Counted from the first letter of the stretch, positions 5,189 through 13,284 are shown. The stretch is 20,033 bases of DNA from Patescibacteria group bacterium UBA1400 (GCA_002305125.1 DBQG01000026.1:856-20888), one strand, 5' to 3'. Translations and numbers: made by a program. Notes: generated by a model from the sequence alone, not told the origin.

Positions 5189-7621
5189 ATGGTTCGTACC
5201 AGACATAAAAAATTTCTGATTAATCAAAGAAATATGCCCTCCACTCTTTTAGGATGGGCTTTTTTTTTACTAGAACAGGTGGGTCGTCTTACTTATAAAA
5301 CCGTCTTTTTAATTTTTAAAACGTTTGCCCTTAGCTGCTACTACGCCGTTTATGCTATTTTCTTTTTTATCCAGTTTTTTGGAAAAACTATCTTTTTCTT
5401 GAAACAACAACTAATTTTAAAACTCCAAAATCTTTTTAGAAAATTGCTTTTACCGCTTAAACAAACATTGTTTAAAGTAAACCTGTCATTTAAAAAACTT
5501 CCTTTACCAAAAACACCTAGATTAACCTTGCCTAAAACCAAGCTGCCCCAATCCCAATTTTTAAAAACAAAGCTAAGAAAAAAAGCTTTTAAATTTAGTT
5601 TTAAAAACCTGGCCGTATCAACTTTAAGCTTAAGCCTTATAGGTTTGGCTGCTTACTTTTATATTAATATCTTAAAAGATTTGCCCAGTCCTGACAGGCT
5701 AATTACCAGAGACCAGGCCGTATCAACCAAAATTTATGATAAAAACAAACAGCTGCTTTTTACAGTTTTCAACGGCTCCCAAAATAGAACCCTTGTTAAA
5801 CTAGAAGAGATTCCTGATCAGGTTGAGCAAGCTACTATTGCTATTGAAGATAAAGATTTTTATAAACACCCGGGCTTTTCTATAAGAGGAATAACCCGGG
5901 CAGTATGGAAAAATTTATCTGAGTCCAATGTCCAGGGTGGTTCAACCATAACCCAGCAGTTAATTAAAAACGCCCTACTAACTCCGGAAAAAAATTGGAA
6001 AAGAAAAGTGAAAGAATTGATTCTAAGCATTCAGGCAGAACTTATTTTTTCCAAACAGGAAATATTACAAATGTATCTTAATGAAGTTCCGTATGGAGGA
6101 ACTGCTTATGGCGTGGAAGAAGCAGCCCAAACTTATTTTAGTAAAAGTGTTAAGGACCTTAATTTAGCAGAGGCAGCCTTGTTAGCCGGTTTACCGGCTG
6201 CTCCTACCAGATTTTCTCCTTTTGGAGCTAATCCTAAACTAGCCTTAATACGGCAACATCAGGTTTTAGATGCTATGGTTAAAAACAATTATATTACTCA
6301 ACAACAATCAGATGAGGCAAAAAAACAAAAAATCATTTTAAGCCCGCAAAAAACAGATATTAAAGCTCCTCATTTTGTTATGTATATCAAGGATCTTTTA
6401 GTCCAGAAATATGGCACTAAAATGGTTGAGCAAGGAGGATTAAGGGTTTATACCAGTCTTGATCTTGAGGTTCAAAATATGGCCCAACAGTTTGTTACTG
6501 AAGAAATTGATAAGCTCTCAACAATGAGAGTAACTAACGGAGCCGCTTTAGTAACTAATCCTAAAACAGGAGAGGTTTTAGCCATGGTGGGTTCAAAAGA
6601 CTACTATGATGTTGCTAATGACGGCAATGTAAACGTCACCATTATGCCCAGACAACCAGGTAGCTCCATTAAGGTTATTACTTATTCTCTGGCTTTAGAA
6701 AAAGGTTTTACTCCAGCCACTACTATTGCCGATACCCCAATCACTTACAAAATACCAGGTACTGAACCCTACTCTCCTGCCAACTATGATCTTAGCTTTC
6801 ACGGTAATGTTTCCTTAAGAACGGCTCTAGCATGTTCTTACAATGTTCCGGCAGTTAAAACTTTGGCTGTATTTGGAATTAATAACATGATTGACCTGGC
6901 TCAAAATATGGGAATTACTACCTGGAATGACCGTTCCAGATTTGGTCTAGCTCTGACTTTGGGAGCAGGCGAGGTTAAAATGACTGACATGGCGGTTGTT
7001 TACGGCACCCTTGCCAATATGGGTAAAAAGGTAAATTTAAATCCTATTTTAATGGTTACTGATTCTAAGGGAAAAACTTTATCAAGATTTGAAAAAAGTA
7101 ATCCAGAAAGTGTTCTTGATCCTAAAGTTGCCTTTCTTATCACTGATGTTTTAAAAGACAATCAAGCTAGAACACCTGCTTTTGGACCATCTTCGCTGCT
7201 TAAAATTCCCAATCATGAAGTAGCAGTAAAAACAGGCACTACTAATGATAAAAAAGATAACTGGACTATTGGTTATACCCAGGATTTTGTTGTAACTGTT
7301 TGGGTAGGAAATAATGATAATACACCCATGAGTGCTGTTGCTTCTGGAGTAACCGGTGCTTCTCCAATTTGGAATCATATTATAAATGAACTTTTAAAAA
7401 ATAAAACCGCTCATAAATTCGACCTTCCTGAAGAACTAGTTAAGGTAAAAGTATGTAGCATTAACGGTCTTTTACCTTGTGACGGCTGTCCCAGTAAAGA
7501 AGAATATTTTGTTAAAGGAACAGAACCAAAGCAACATTGTTCAAGCGAAGAAATAAAGAGGACTGTAGAGGAAAAAAAGGATAAAAACAACAATCCTGTA
7601 TTGCAGGGAACGGCAAATTAA
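5189..7621 (+). CDS. Penicillin-binding protein 1A family, paralogue with extended N-terminus
   Basis: This 810-aa class A PBP has the same domain order as its upstream neighbour. The GT51 catalytic Glu220 is in EDKDFYKH, QGGSTITQQL is at 249-258, and EILQMYLNEVPYGG follows. The transpeptidase has Ser492 in SSIK, SYN (550-552) and KTGT (681-684). Unlike the first copy, it has about 110 extra N-terminal residues: an aromatic hydrophobic stretch (about 20-70), then a basic Lys/Leu/Pro-rich stretch (71-140), before the anchoring transmembrane helix (about 142-160). The extra region may add membrane segments or a cytoplasmic interaction surface. The C-terminus has four closely spaced cysteines (VCSINGLLPCDGCP) and an EYFVKGTEP motif. 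Its stop overlaps by 3-4 nt the stop of the convergent serine-hydrolase gene, with no terminator visible between them. Confidence 0.94.
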   Translation: MVRTRHKKFLINQRNMPSTLLGWAFFLLEQVGRLTYKTVFLIFKTFALSCYYAVYAIFFFIQFFGKTIFFLKQQLILKLQNLFRKLLLPLKQTLFKVNLSFKKLPLPKTPRLTLPKTKLPQSQFLKTKLRKKAFKFSFKNLAVSTLSLSLIGLAAYFYINILKDLPSPDRLITRDQAVSTKIYDKNKQLLFTVFNGSQNRTLVKLEEIPDQVEQATIAIEDKDFYKHPGFSIRGITRAVWKNLSESNVQGGSTITQQLIKNALLTPEKNWKRKVKELILSIQAELIFSKQEILQMYLNEVPYGGTAYGVEEAAQTYFSKSVKDLNLAEAALLAGLPAAPTRFSPFGANPKLALIRQHQVLDAMVKNNYITQQQSDEAKKQKIILSPQKTDIKAPHFVMYIKDLLVQKYGTKMVEQGGLRVYTSLDLEVQNMAQQFVTEEIDKLSTMRVTNGAALVTNPKTGEVLAMVGSKDYYDVANDGNVNVTIMPRQPGSSIKVITYSLALEKGFTPATTIADTPITYKIPGTEPYSPANYDLSFHGNVSLRTALACSYNVPAVKTLAVFGINNMIDLAQNMGITTWNDRSRFGLALTLGAGEVKMTDMAVVYGTLANMGKKVNLNPILMVTDSKGKTLSRFEKSNPESVLDPKVAFLITDVLKDNQARTPAFGPSSLLKIPNHEVAVKTGTTNDKKDNWTIGYTQDFVVTVWVGNNDNTPMSAVASGVTGASPIWNHIINELLKNKTAHKFDLPEELVKVKVCSINGLLPCDGCPSKEEYFVKGTEPKQHCSSEEIKRTVEEKKDKNNNPVLQGTAN

Positions 7622-8643
7622 TTATTAGCAGTAACAAAACTCCAAACTAATTTGGAAATTTTGGGTAAAACTTCAAGTGCTTCTGTTTCTTTAACTTCTT
7701 TGCTTAAAATACAAAGCAGATAGGGCGAAGAGTTGAAAACAATCCCGCAATCGTTATAAGTTTGAATCTCATTACCAATTTTATGGGCCACCCGGGTACC
7801 ATCGGGCACTCCAGCAGGAATTCTGTCTTCAAAGTCAGTATTGGTTAAAAAAGAAAAAATTTTTTCCTTACTATCCTGAGAAACAAGTTTGTTTTTAAAA
7901 AGCAGAATAAAGTAGTCGCCCATCTGTTTGGGAGTCGTAGTGTTTTCTTTAAGCGAAGTTTTATCCATATCCAAGTCAGTTAAGCGTTCCTGAATTTTTC
8001 TGGTTCCAATTTTAGACTGCAAAATCCAGGCAGCGGTATTATCAGATTTTTTCCCGGAAAGCTCTGCCAGCTTAGCTAAGGTGTAAGTACTGCCAGGGGC
8101 CTGATAGCGCAAAACTCCAGTGCCATAGTTTTGAATATCTGCTCTCTTAAGAGTATAGACCTCATCTTCATCAAAATTACCTGCCTCTACCTCCTGATAA
8201 AAATTAACCATTACCGGCACCTTAATAACAGAAGCAGCTGTATAAACTTCATTTTCATTCAAACCAATTTCCTGTCCTGTTTCAATTATGACTAAATAAA
8301 CTCCATAGATTCCGGTTAAGTCCGTCAATAAAGTTTCTAAAGAATCTTTAAGCTCTTGGGGGTTATCCAGCCCTGGCTTAAAACCTAAAGTTTCCTGCAG
8401 CTGCAGATTATCAGCATCATTCCTGCTGGAAATAATCTGATAAGTAACTGGTTTTAAAATCTCTCCCTTCCAGTTAACTAGTTTTGGCTTAAAGTATAAA
8501 ACGGCTGAAACAGTATTTATTAGTAAAAAAAACACTAGCATAATAAGCCTTCTTGTTTTTTTAATTTTCTCTTCTTCTACTTTTGTATTTAAGGAAGGTT
8601 TTTGCCAACCAGCCGCAACAAAATCTTTTGTTTTTAAAACCAT
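7618..8643 (-). CDS. Membrane-anchored serine hydrolase of the class A beta-lactamase fold, shortened omega loop
   Basis: The 341-aa protein has a cytoplasmic N-terminus, one transmembrane helix (about 33-51) and an extracytoplasmic beta-lactamase/D,D-peptidase domain. The nucleophile motif is S138-V-I-K141, SDN is at 200-202, and the third motif is KIG (288-290) rather than KTG. TTTP (235-238) follows only about 8 residues after the LTDLDM helix end. In TEM-type enzymes about 25 residues sit here and carry Glu166 and Asn170 for deacylation; here that omega loop is missing. I therefore favour a peptidoglycan D,D-peptidase, penicillin-binding or scaffold role over an antibiotic-hydrolysing enzyme. 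That is consistent with two PBPs being its convergent neighbours. The ATG overlaps the end of the transketolase C-subunit gene by 10 nt, so it is probably the last gene of the carbon operon. Confidence 0.8.
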   Translation of the reverse strand: MVLKTKDFVAAGWQKPSLNTKVEEEKIKKTRRLIMLVFFLLINTVSAVLYFKPKLVNWKGEILKPVTYQIISSRNDADNLQLQETLGFKPGLDNPQELKDSLETLLTDLTGIYGVYLVIIETGQEIGLNENEVYTAASVIKVPVMVNFYQEVEAGNFDEDEVYTLKRADIQNYGTGVLRYQAPGSTYTLAKLAELSGKKSDNTAAWILQSKIGTRKIQERLTDLDMDKTSLKENTTTPKQMGDYFILLFKNKLVSQDSKEKIFSFLTNTDFEDRIPAGVPDGTRVAHKIGNEIQTYNDCGIVFNSSPYLLCILSKEVKETEALEVLPKISKLVWSFVTANN

Positions 8644-9590
8644 GTTAATACTTTTTTATAAATAGCTTCAGCATCAAGCTGAAAATTCTTTAAAAGCTGA
8701 GGGTAACTTTCACCTGTAGTTGTAAACTGATTATTAATTCCTAAAAACTTTATCATAATAGGAGCAACTTGAGAGACTGTTTCTGCTACCGCTGATCCCA
8801 AACCTGCTTGAAGCTGATGATCTTCAATAGTTAAAACCTTTTTAGTTTTTTGACAAGAAGAGATAAGGGTTTCATGATCAATGGGTTTTATGGTGTGCAG
8901 GTTGATAACTTCACAGCTAATATTTCTCTTCTCCAGCGCGAATGCAGCCTGTAAAACTTCATAAAGCAAAGGTCCTGCGCTTATGAGAGTGATATCTTTG
9001 CCTGATTTTAAAACCTGAGCCTGACCCAATTTAAAAACAGATTTTGGATTTAAAAATACCGGTGTCTTTTCTCTTGCCATCCGCAGATAAAAAGGGCCTT
9101 GGGCAACTATCATTTGTCTGGTTGCTTTTAACATTTGATTATAATCAGCAGGATAAATAACTTTCATATTCGGCAAAACTCTAAATAAAGCAATGTCTTC
9201 TGTTGCCTGGGCTGTAAAACCGTCACCAGGGTGAGATAGACCAGCATGGGAACCAACCAGTTTAACATTTAGGTCTTGGGAAGCTACAGCTACTCTTATC
9301 TGTTCCCAGGCCCGGGATAAAAAAGTAGCAAAAGAACAACAAACAGAAATCTTGCCCTGAAGCGCCAGTCCGGCACCTACTCCCACCAGATTTTGCTCAG
9401 CCACGCCTAATTGAAAAAACCGCTCCGGAAACTTGTGGGCAAAACTGTCTACTTTAGTTGAAGAAGCCAGATCAGCAGTTAAAACTGTCAGTTTTTTATT
9501 TTCCTGTCCTAAATTTAAAAGAGCTTGACCAAATCCCTCTCTTAAAGATTTATAAACAGGTCTAACAAAATTTTTTACCAGCAGATTCAT
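8634..9590 (-). CDS. Transketolase, C-terminal subunit
   Basis: The 318 aa contain the pyrimidine-binding and C-terminal domains of transketolase, as a separate polypeptide. GVAEQN (62-67) carries the catalytic glutamate E65 that activates thiamine diphosphate. SHAGLSHPGDGFTAQATED supplies the conserved substrate-side histidine and glycine-rich loop, and the C-terminal domain spans about 190-318. With the N-subunit it should transfer two-carbon ketol units between sugar phosphates. The ATG abuts the stop of the N-subunit gene with no gap. An AAAGGGAT ribosome-binding site lies within the end of that gene. A 1-deoxyxylulose-5-phosphate synthase or pyruvate-dehydrogenase beta subunit is less likely given the partner and the neighbouring pentose-phosphate genes. 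Confidence 0.9.
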   Translation of the reverse strand: MNLLVKNFVRPVYKSLREGFGQALLNLGQENKKLTVLTADLASSTKVDSFAHKFPERFFQLGVAEQNLVGVGAGLALQGKISVCCSFATFLSRAWEQIRVAVASQDLNVKLVGSHAGLSHPGDGFTAQATEDIALFRVLPNMKVIYPADYNQMLKATRQMIVAQGPFYLRMAREKTPVFLNPKSVFKLGQAQVLKSGKDITLISAGPLLYEVLQAAFALEKRNISCEVINLHTIKPIDHETLISSCQKTKKVLTIEDHQLQAGLGSAVAETVSQVAPIMIKFLGINNQFTTTGESYPQLLKNFQLDAEAIYKKVLTWF

Positions 9591-10415
9591 TTATCCCTTT
9601 TTAAGTTCTGTTAAAGCTTTTTTATAGAAAACCTCATCTACATTGGGGTGGTGTACATCGGGCCGGCCTTCCATAAAAGACAAACCTTTACATCCTAAAG
9701 TCTGACTAATAATCACTTTTGGCCCCTCAAGGCTTTTGGCCCTGGCAAAGCCTTTGAAAATAGAGCTAAAATTATGACCGTCAACTTTTATTACATGCCA
9801 GTTAAAACTTAAATATTTTTCCGCCAAAGGTTCAAGATTCATCTGCTGGCTGGTAAACCCGCCAATCTGGGTATTATTTTTATCAATAATGGCAATAAGG
9901 TTAGAAACCTGAAAATGAGCGGCCGCCATTACTGCTTCCCAAACACTACCCTCATCCTGCTCGCCATCACTCATCATCACCACTACTTTATTGTTTTTTT
10001 TATCCTGCTTTAAACCTAAAGCTATACCTAAGCCCTGCGACAATCCCATACCCAAAGATCCGGAAGAAGTTTCAATTCCCGGCAGAGTTCCTTTTTTAGG
10101 ATGACCCTGCAATCCGTTTAGCTGACGTAAAGTTTTCAGTTTATCTTCAGAAAAAAATCCATTTAAGGCTAAAACTGTATAAAAAGCCGGACAAGCATGG
10201 CCATTAGAAAGCAAAAAATAATCCCTGTCCTGCCAATTCGGGTTTTGCGAATCAAAATTTAAAATTTTGCCTGAATATAAAGCCAGAAGCATTTCCAAAG
10301 TAGAAAAGGAGCTTCCCAAGTGGCCTCCGGCTTTATAAATCATGTTTAAAATAGTTATTCTTGCCTGCCGGGCTTGTTTTTCAAGAGAAAGTATTAGGTT
10401 TTTGTCTAGTTTCAT
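9591..10415 (-). CDS. Transketolase, N-terminal subunit
   Basis: The 274 aa form the thiamine-diphosphate pyrophosphate-binding half of transketolase. AGGHLGSSFSTLE (29-41), the NGHACP loop with H73, GHPKKGTLPGIETSSGSLGMG (from residue 104) and the metal/ThDP motif SDGEQDEGSVWEA (149-161, D150) are all present. The C-terminal half is encoded by the next gene, giving a split enzyme as in archaea and many CPR bacteria. The start overlaps the 3' end of the epimerase gene by 35 nt. No Shine-Dalgarno precedes it, so translational coupling is likely. Confidence 0.92.
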   Translation of the reverse strand: MKLDKNLILSLEKQARQARITILNMIYKAGGHLGSSFSTLEMLLALYSGKILNFDSQNPNWQDRDYFLLSNGHACPAFYTVLALNGFFSEDKLKTLRQLNGLQGHPKKGTLPGIETSSGSLGMGLSQGLGIALGLKQDKKNNKVVVMMSDGEQDEGSVWEAVMAAAHFQVSNLIAIIDKNNTQIGGFTSQQMNLEPLAEKYLSFNWHVIKVDGHNFSSIFKGFARAKSLEGPKVIISQTLGCKGLSFMEGRPDVHHPNVDEVFYKKALTELKKG

Positions 10416-11091
10416 GAATAAGTTTTTTAAGGTTTTTTAGGTTTTGGGCTGCTTTATTATTCTGCCATAAGGAGGTATGAACAAACAATACTTGAGCGCC
10501 TGCCTGAACACAATCCCTAATATTGTCCTTACCAATTCCACCATCAAGACCAATTTTAAACTTAAAGCTATTTCTAAATCTCATCTTATCAAGAATTTTA
10601 ACCTGATTCAGTCTAGAGGGTATAAATTTTTGTCCACTAAATCCAGCCTTAACCATAAGCAGAAGCACAAAATCTACCTGGGCAAATATAGACCCGGAAA
10701 CATCATCAACCTTACTTTCTGTATCCAGAGCAATTCCTATTTTAAAACCTTTATCTTTTAAAACAGCTAAAGTTTTTTTAAAAAAAGGATTTTTTTCTCT
10801 ATGAATAATTACGGTTGTTTTTTTCGGCAAAAAAACATTTTGTCCTGTTTTAAAAAAACCATTTTTTGTTAAATAAGCCAGCGCGTCCTCAACCATTAAG
10901 TGCAGAAAAAGATTAAATTTAGGTAATAATTTTAACTCAGCGGCTTTTTTCAAATTAAAGGTAAGGTTTGGCGCAAATCTGCCGTCCAAAACATCAAGGT
11001 GAACATCTTTAACCAGTCCTAAAAGAGATTGAAGTTGAGTTTGAGCCTGACTTAGATCCTGAGTTAAAATGGTGGGAACAATGTTAACCAT
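10381..11091 (-). CDS. rpe: Ribulose-phosphate 3-epimerase
   Basis: This 236-aa TIM-barrel enzyme interconverts ribulose-5-phosphate and xylulose-5-phosphate. The family's metal ligands are in place: H31 and D33 in HLDVLDGRFAPN, H64 in LHLMV and D183 in GLDGGIGKDN, with D33/D183 the likely acid-base pair. AGFSGQKF (149-156) is the phosphate/active-site loop. I start at ATG 11091 rather than further upstream: the barrel's first strand begins at once (VNIVPTIL), and GGAGA lies about 8 nt before it. This gives an 8-nt overlap with the GAPDH gene. The sequence is somewhat divergent (PTILTQDL instead of PSILSAD). It sits between GAPDH and the transketolase genes, which supports the assignment. Confidence 0.88.
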   Translation of the reverse strand: MVNIVPTILTQDLSQAQTQLQSLLGLVKDVHLDVLDGRFAPNLTFNLKKAAELKLLPKFNLFLHLMVEDALAYLTKNGFFKTGQNVFLPKKTTVIIHREKNPFFKKTLAVLKDKGFKIGIALDTESKVDDVSGSIFAQVDFVLLLMVKAGFSGQKFIPSRLNQVKILDKMRFRNSFKFKIGLDGGIGKDNIRDCVQAGAQVLFVHTSLWQNNKAAQNLKNLKKLIHETRQKPNTFS

Positions 11092-12100
11092 TAAGTCTGT
11101 CTCCAAACAACAGCACCTCTTCCACCAATCTATTAGTATAACCCCACTCATTATCATACCAGGCTATAACCTTAATCAAGTCTCCCTCTATCACGTTGGT
11201 TAAAGACAAATCAACTAAACAGGAAAGTTCAAGACCAACAATATCGGCAGATACCAGGGGTTCAGTAGTAACCCCCAAAATTCCTCGCAAACTACCTTTT
11301 GAAGCTTCAATAAAAACCTTATTTACTGCTTGGATATTAGTTTTTTGCTTGGTAACAAAAGTAAAATCAGTTAAAGAACCTGTTATAACCGGCACTCGAA
11401 CAGACAAACCGTCAAAAACACCTTCTACCGGAGCATAAACTTTCCCCGTGGCCCTGGCTGCACCGGTAGTAGTGGGAATAATATTAGCTGCTGCAGCTCT
11501 GGCTCTTCTTAAGTCTTTATGAGAACCATCTAAAATGTTTTGATCAGAAGTGTAGGCATGAATGGTTGTCATTAAACCTTTAACAATGCCAAAGCTTTCA
11601 TCAATCGCTTTGGCAATTGGAGCCACACAATTAGTAGTACAAGAAGCACAGGATATTATTTGTTCATCTTTCAAAGAATCGCTGTTAACCCCTAAAACAA
11701 ACATAGGAATGTCGCCTTCTTTCGCCGGGGCTGAAAGAATTACTTTTTTAACAGAACCTCTCAAATGCTGTCTTATCTCCTCTTCCTTACGAAATACACC
11801 TGTAGATTCAATAACCACCTGAACGCCGTATTTATCCCAAGGAATCTTGCTAGGCTCTTTTTCTCCCAATACAGGAATTCTTTTACCATCAACTAACATT
11901 AACCCCTCTTCAGCTCCAACCTCACCAGAATACTTACCATAGGCAGTATCATATTTGAAAAGGTGACTCCAACCCTGGGTATCAATTTTTCCTGAAGTAT
12001 TAATGCAGGCAAGCTCAATTTTATCAGCAAACTTTTGCAGAATCACTCTTGCGGCCAAACGGCCAATTCTGCCAAAACCATTAATGCCAACTTTAATCAT
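11084..12100 (-). CDS. gap: Glyceraldehyde-3-phosphate dehydrogenase, type I
   Basis: This 338-aa phosphorylating GAPDH oxidises glyceraldehyde-3-phosphate to 1,3-bisphosphoglycerate. The Rossmann motif INGFGRIGR (6-14), catalytic Cys154 in SCASCTTN and His181 in TTIHAYTSDQ are intact, as is the C-terminal WYDNEWGYTNR. After the second beta strand the usual 'IND' is 'INTS' (33-36), so the acidic residue that binds the NAD ribose is absent. Cofactor preference could therefore include NADP; this is inference. AAAGGAG precedes the ATG at 8-nt spacing. It lies 42 nt after rpiB and overlaps rpe by 8 nt. Confidence 0.96.
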   Translation of the reverse strand: MIKVGINGFGRIGRLAARVILQKFADKIELACINTSGKIDTQGWSHLFKYDTAYGKYSGEVGAEEGLMLVDGKRIPVLGEKEPSKIPWDKYGVQVVIESTGVFRKEEEIRQHLRGSVKKVILSAPAKEGDIPMFVLGVNSDSLKDEQIISCASCTTNCVAPIAKAIDESFGIVKGLMTTIHAYTSDQNILDGSHKDLRRARAAAANIIPTTTGAARATGKVYAPVEGVFDGLSVRVPVITGSLTDFTFVTKQKTNIQAVNKVFIEASKGSLRGILGVTTEPLVSADIVGLELSCLVDLSLTNVIEGDLIKVIAWYDNEWGYTNRLVEEVLLFGDRLNG

Positions 12101-12142
12101 TTGCGGCTCCTTTCAAAAGTTTTTTATTACTTTAAAAAAAAG

Positions 12143-12592
12143 CTATTTATGCTTATTCTCATAATCAGCAATTTTCCCCAACCTTCTTATATGTCTTTCC
12201 TCACCTGAAAACTCACCCTCCAGAAAAGTCTTAACAATAGCAATATTCTGCTCTAAATCAATAAAGTCAGCCGCCAAAACTAGGATATTACAATCATCAT
12301 GAGCTCTGGCTGTCACTGCCTGACCAACATGAGTACACAGTCCTGCCCGGGCTCCTTTAACTTTATTGGCGGCAATAGTCATGCCAATACCGTTTCTACA
12401 AGTTAAAATTCCCAAATCTCCTTTACTTTTAACGACTTTTTGAGCTAAGGAAAGGGCAAAATCGGGATAGTCATCATCCTGTTTTACCACATTAGGACCC
12501 AAATCATTAAAAGGAATATTTTCCTCTTTAAAGAGATTGGTAAGCTCTCTTTTTAGTTCAAACCCTGCATGGTCGCTGGCAATATAAATCAC
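12143..12592 (-). CDS. rpiB: Ribose-5-phosphate isomerase B
   Basis: The 149-aa RpiB/LacAB-family enzyme interconverts ribose-5-phosphate and ribulose-5-phosphate. SDHAG (6-10) at the N-terminus and Cys65 within ILTCRNGIGM mark the active site; the usual CGTG reads CRNG here. DDDYPDFA and ARAGLCTHV are also typical. Translation starts at GTG (12592), which overlaps the TGA stop of the upstream LOG-like gene as GTGA. A strong AGGAGGG 5 nt upstream supports this start. The product is the substrate of rpe two genes downstream. Confidence 0.94.
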   Translation of the reverse strand: MIYIASDHAGFELKRELTNLFKEENIPFNDLGPNVVKQDDDYPDFALSLAQKVVKSKGDLGILTCRNGIGMTIAANKVKGARAGLCTHVGQAVTARAHDDCNILVLAADFIDLEQNIAIVKTFLEGEFSGEERHIRRLGKIADYENKHK

Positions 12593-13245
12593 TTTTCCCT
12601 CCTTTTTTTAGGATCAAATGTTGGACCTTTATAACCGAGCATAAAAGCATTTTCTTCTTTTTTAGTAATAATTTCTTTTAAATGATTGGCATATTTCTCT
12701 TCCAATCTTTCAATTGCTTCAAAAGCCTGCTGAGGGGTATTAACTATTTCAAACACTGTTTCCTCTTCTCCTCGTAAAAACATGTGTTTTTTGAAAACTC
12801 TTACAATATCCTTCCAGAAATTGCCAAATAAAATAAAAGGCTTATGGGAACCAAAGTAAAGCCGGGCCAAACACCAGGCAGTAGCAAATTCAGAAAGAGT
12901 ACCTGTTCCACCCTTAAAAATAATGTAAAGGTCTCCATGTTCCATCAACTTAAACATTCTCTCAATGTAGTTACCAGTCTTAATTTCTTTATCAGTGATA
13001 TTTTTAGGATAACGTCCTTCAAAACCAGGTGCATCCTTGGGGAAAAAAGTTACAGAGATTGTTTCTCCATCAACAGACTCTGCCCCCTGAGTGGCAGCGT
13101 CCATAACGCCTGGGCCACCGCCATTAACAACAACATATCCTTTTTGAGCCAGAAGTTTAGCAGTTTCAAAAACTTGCTTATAAAGCTTTTCGCTGGGCGA
13201 ACAGTCAGAGTAACCAAAAAAAGCAATATTTTTAATAAGTGACAT
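12589..13245 (-). CDS. LOG/TIGR00730-like Rossmann nucleotide-binding protein
   Basis: This 218-aa protein is of the 'lysine decarboxylase-like' LOG superfamily. GGGPGVMDAATQGA (42-55) and KGGTGTLSE (111-119) correspond to the two signature motifs; the usual proline of PGGxGTxxE is lysine here. R96 in the ERMF segment may match the catalytic arginine of the MHxRK stretch. LOG enzymes cleave nucleoside 5'-monophosphates to the base and ribose-5-phosphate. That would feed directly into rpiB, whose start overlaps this gene's stop, so a nucleotide-salvage role is plausible but inferred. It is the first gene of the operon, has no Shine-Dalgarno, and has a -10 box 10 nt upstream. Confidence 0.82.
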   Translation of the reverse strand: MSLIKNIAFFGYSDCSPSEKLYKQVFETAKLLAQKGYVVVNGGGPGVMDAATQGAESVDGETISVTFFPKDAPGFEGRYPKNITDKEIKTGNYIERMFKLMEHGDLYIIFKGGTGTLSEFATAWCLARLYFGSHKPFILFGNFWKDIVRVFKKHMFLRGEEETVFEIVNTPQQAFEAIERLEEKYANHLKEIITKKEENAFMLGYKGPTFDPKKRREK

Positions 13246-13254
13246 TACATCTTT

Positions 13255-13284
13255 ATGTTACCATTAAATACAGGTTTTAATCAA
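13255..13284 (-). promoter_or_regulatory. Promoter of the carbon-metabolism operon
   Basis: On the minus strand, TTGATT (13279-13284), an 18-nt spacer and TAACAT (13255-13260) preceded by TGG give a -35/extended -10 arrangement. Transcription would begin around 13248, so the LOG-like ATG at 13245 would be nearly leaderless. The rest of the 217-nt gap (13246-13462) is very AT-rich, and apart from the terminator near 13421-13462 I see nothing else in it. Confidence 0.45.

Noticed and set aside
7618..8643. Functional class A beta-lactamase (antibiotic resistance gene)
   Set aside because: The omega loop with the deacylating glutamate is missing and the third motif is KIG; a resistance call is not supported.
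10477..10761. Plus-strand open frame antisense to rpe
   Set aside because: It has no recognisable domain or ribosome-binding site and is a shadow of the epimerase gene.
12589..13245. Lysine decarboxylase as product name
   Set aside because: The family was historically misnamed; the motifs are those of LOG/TIGR00730 proteins and no PLP site is present.
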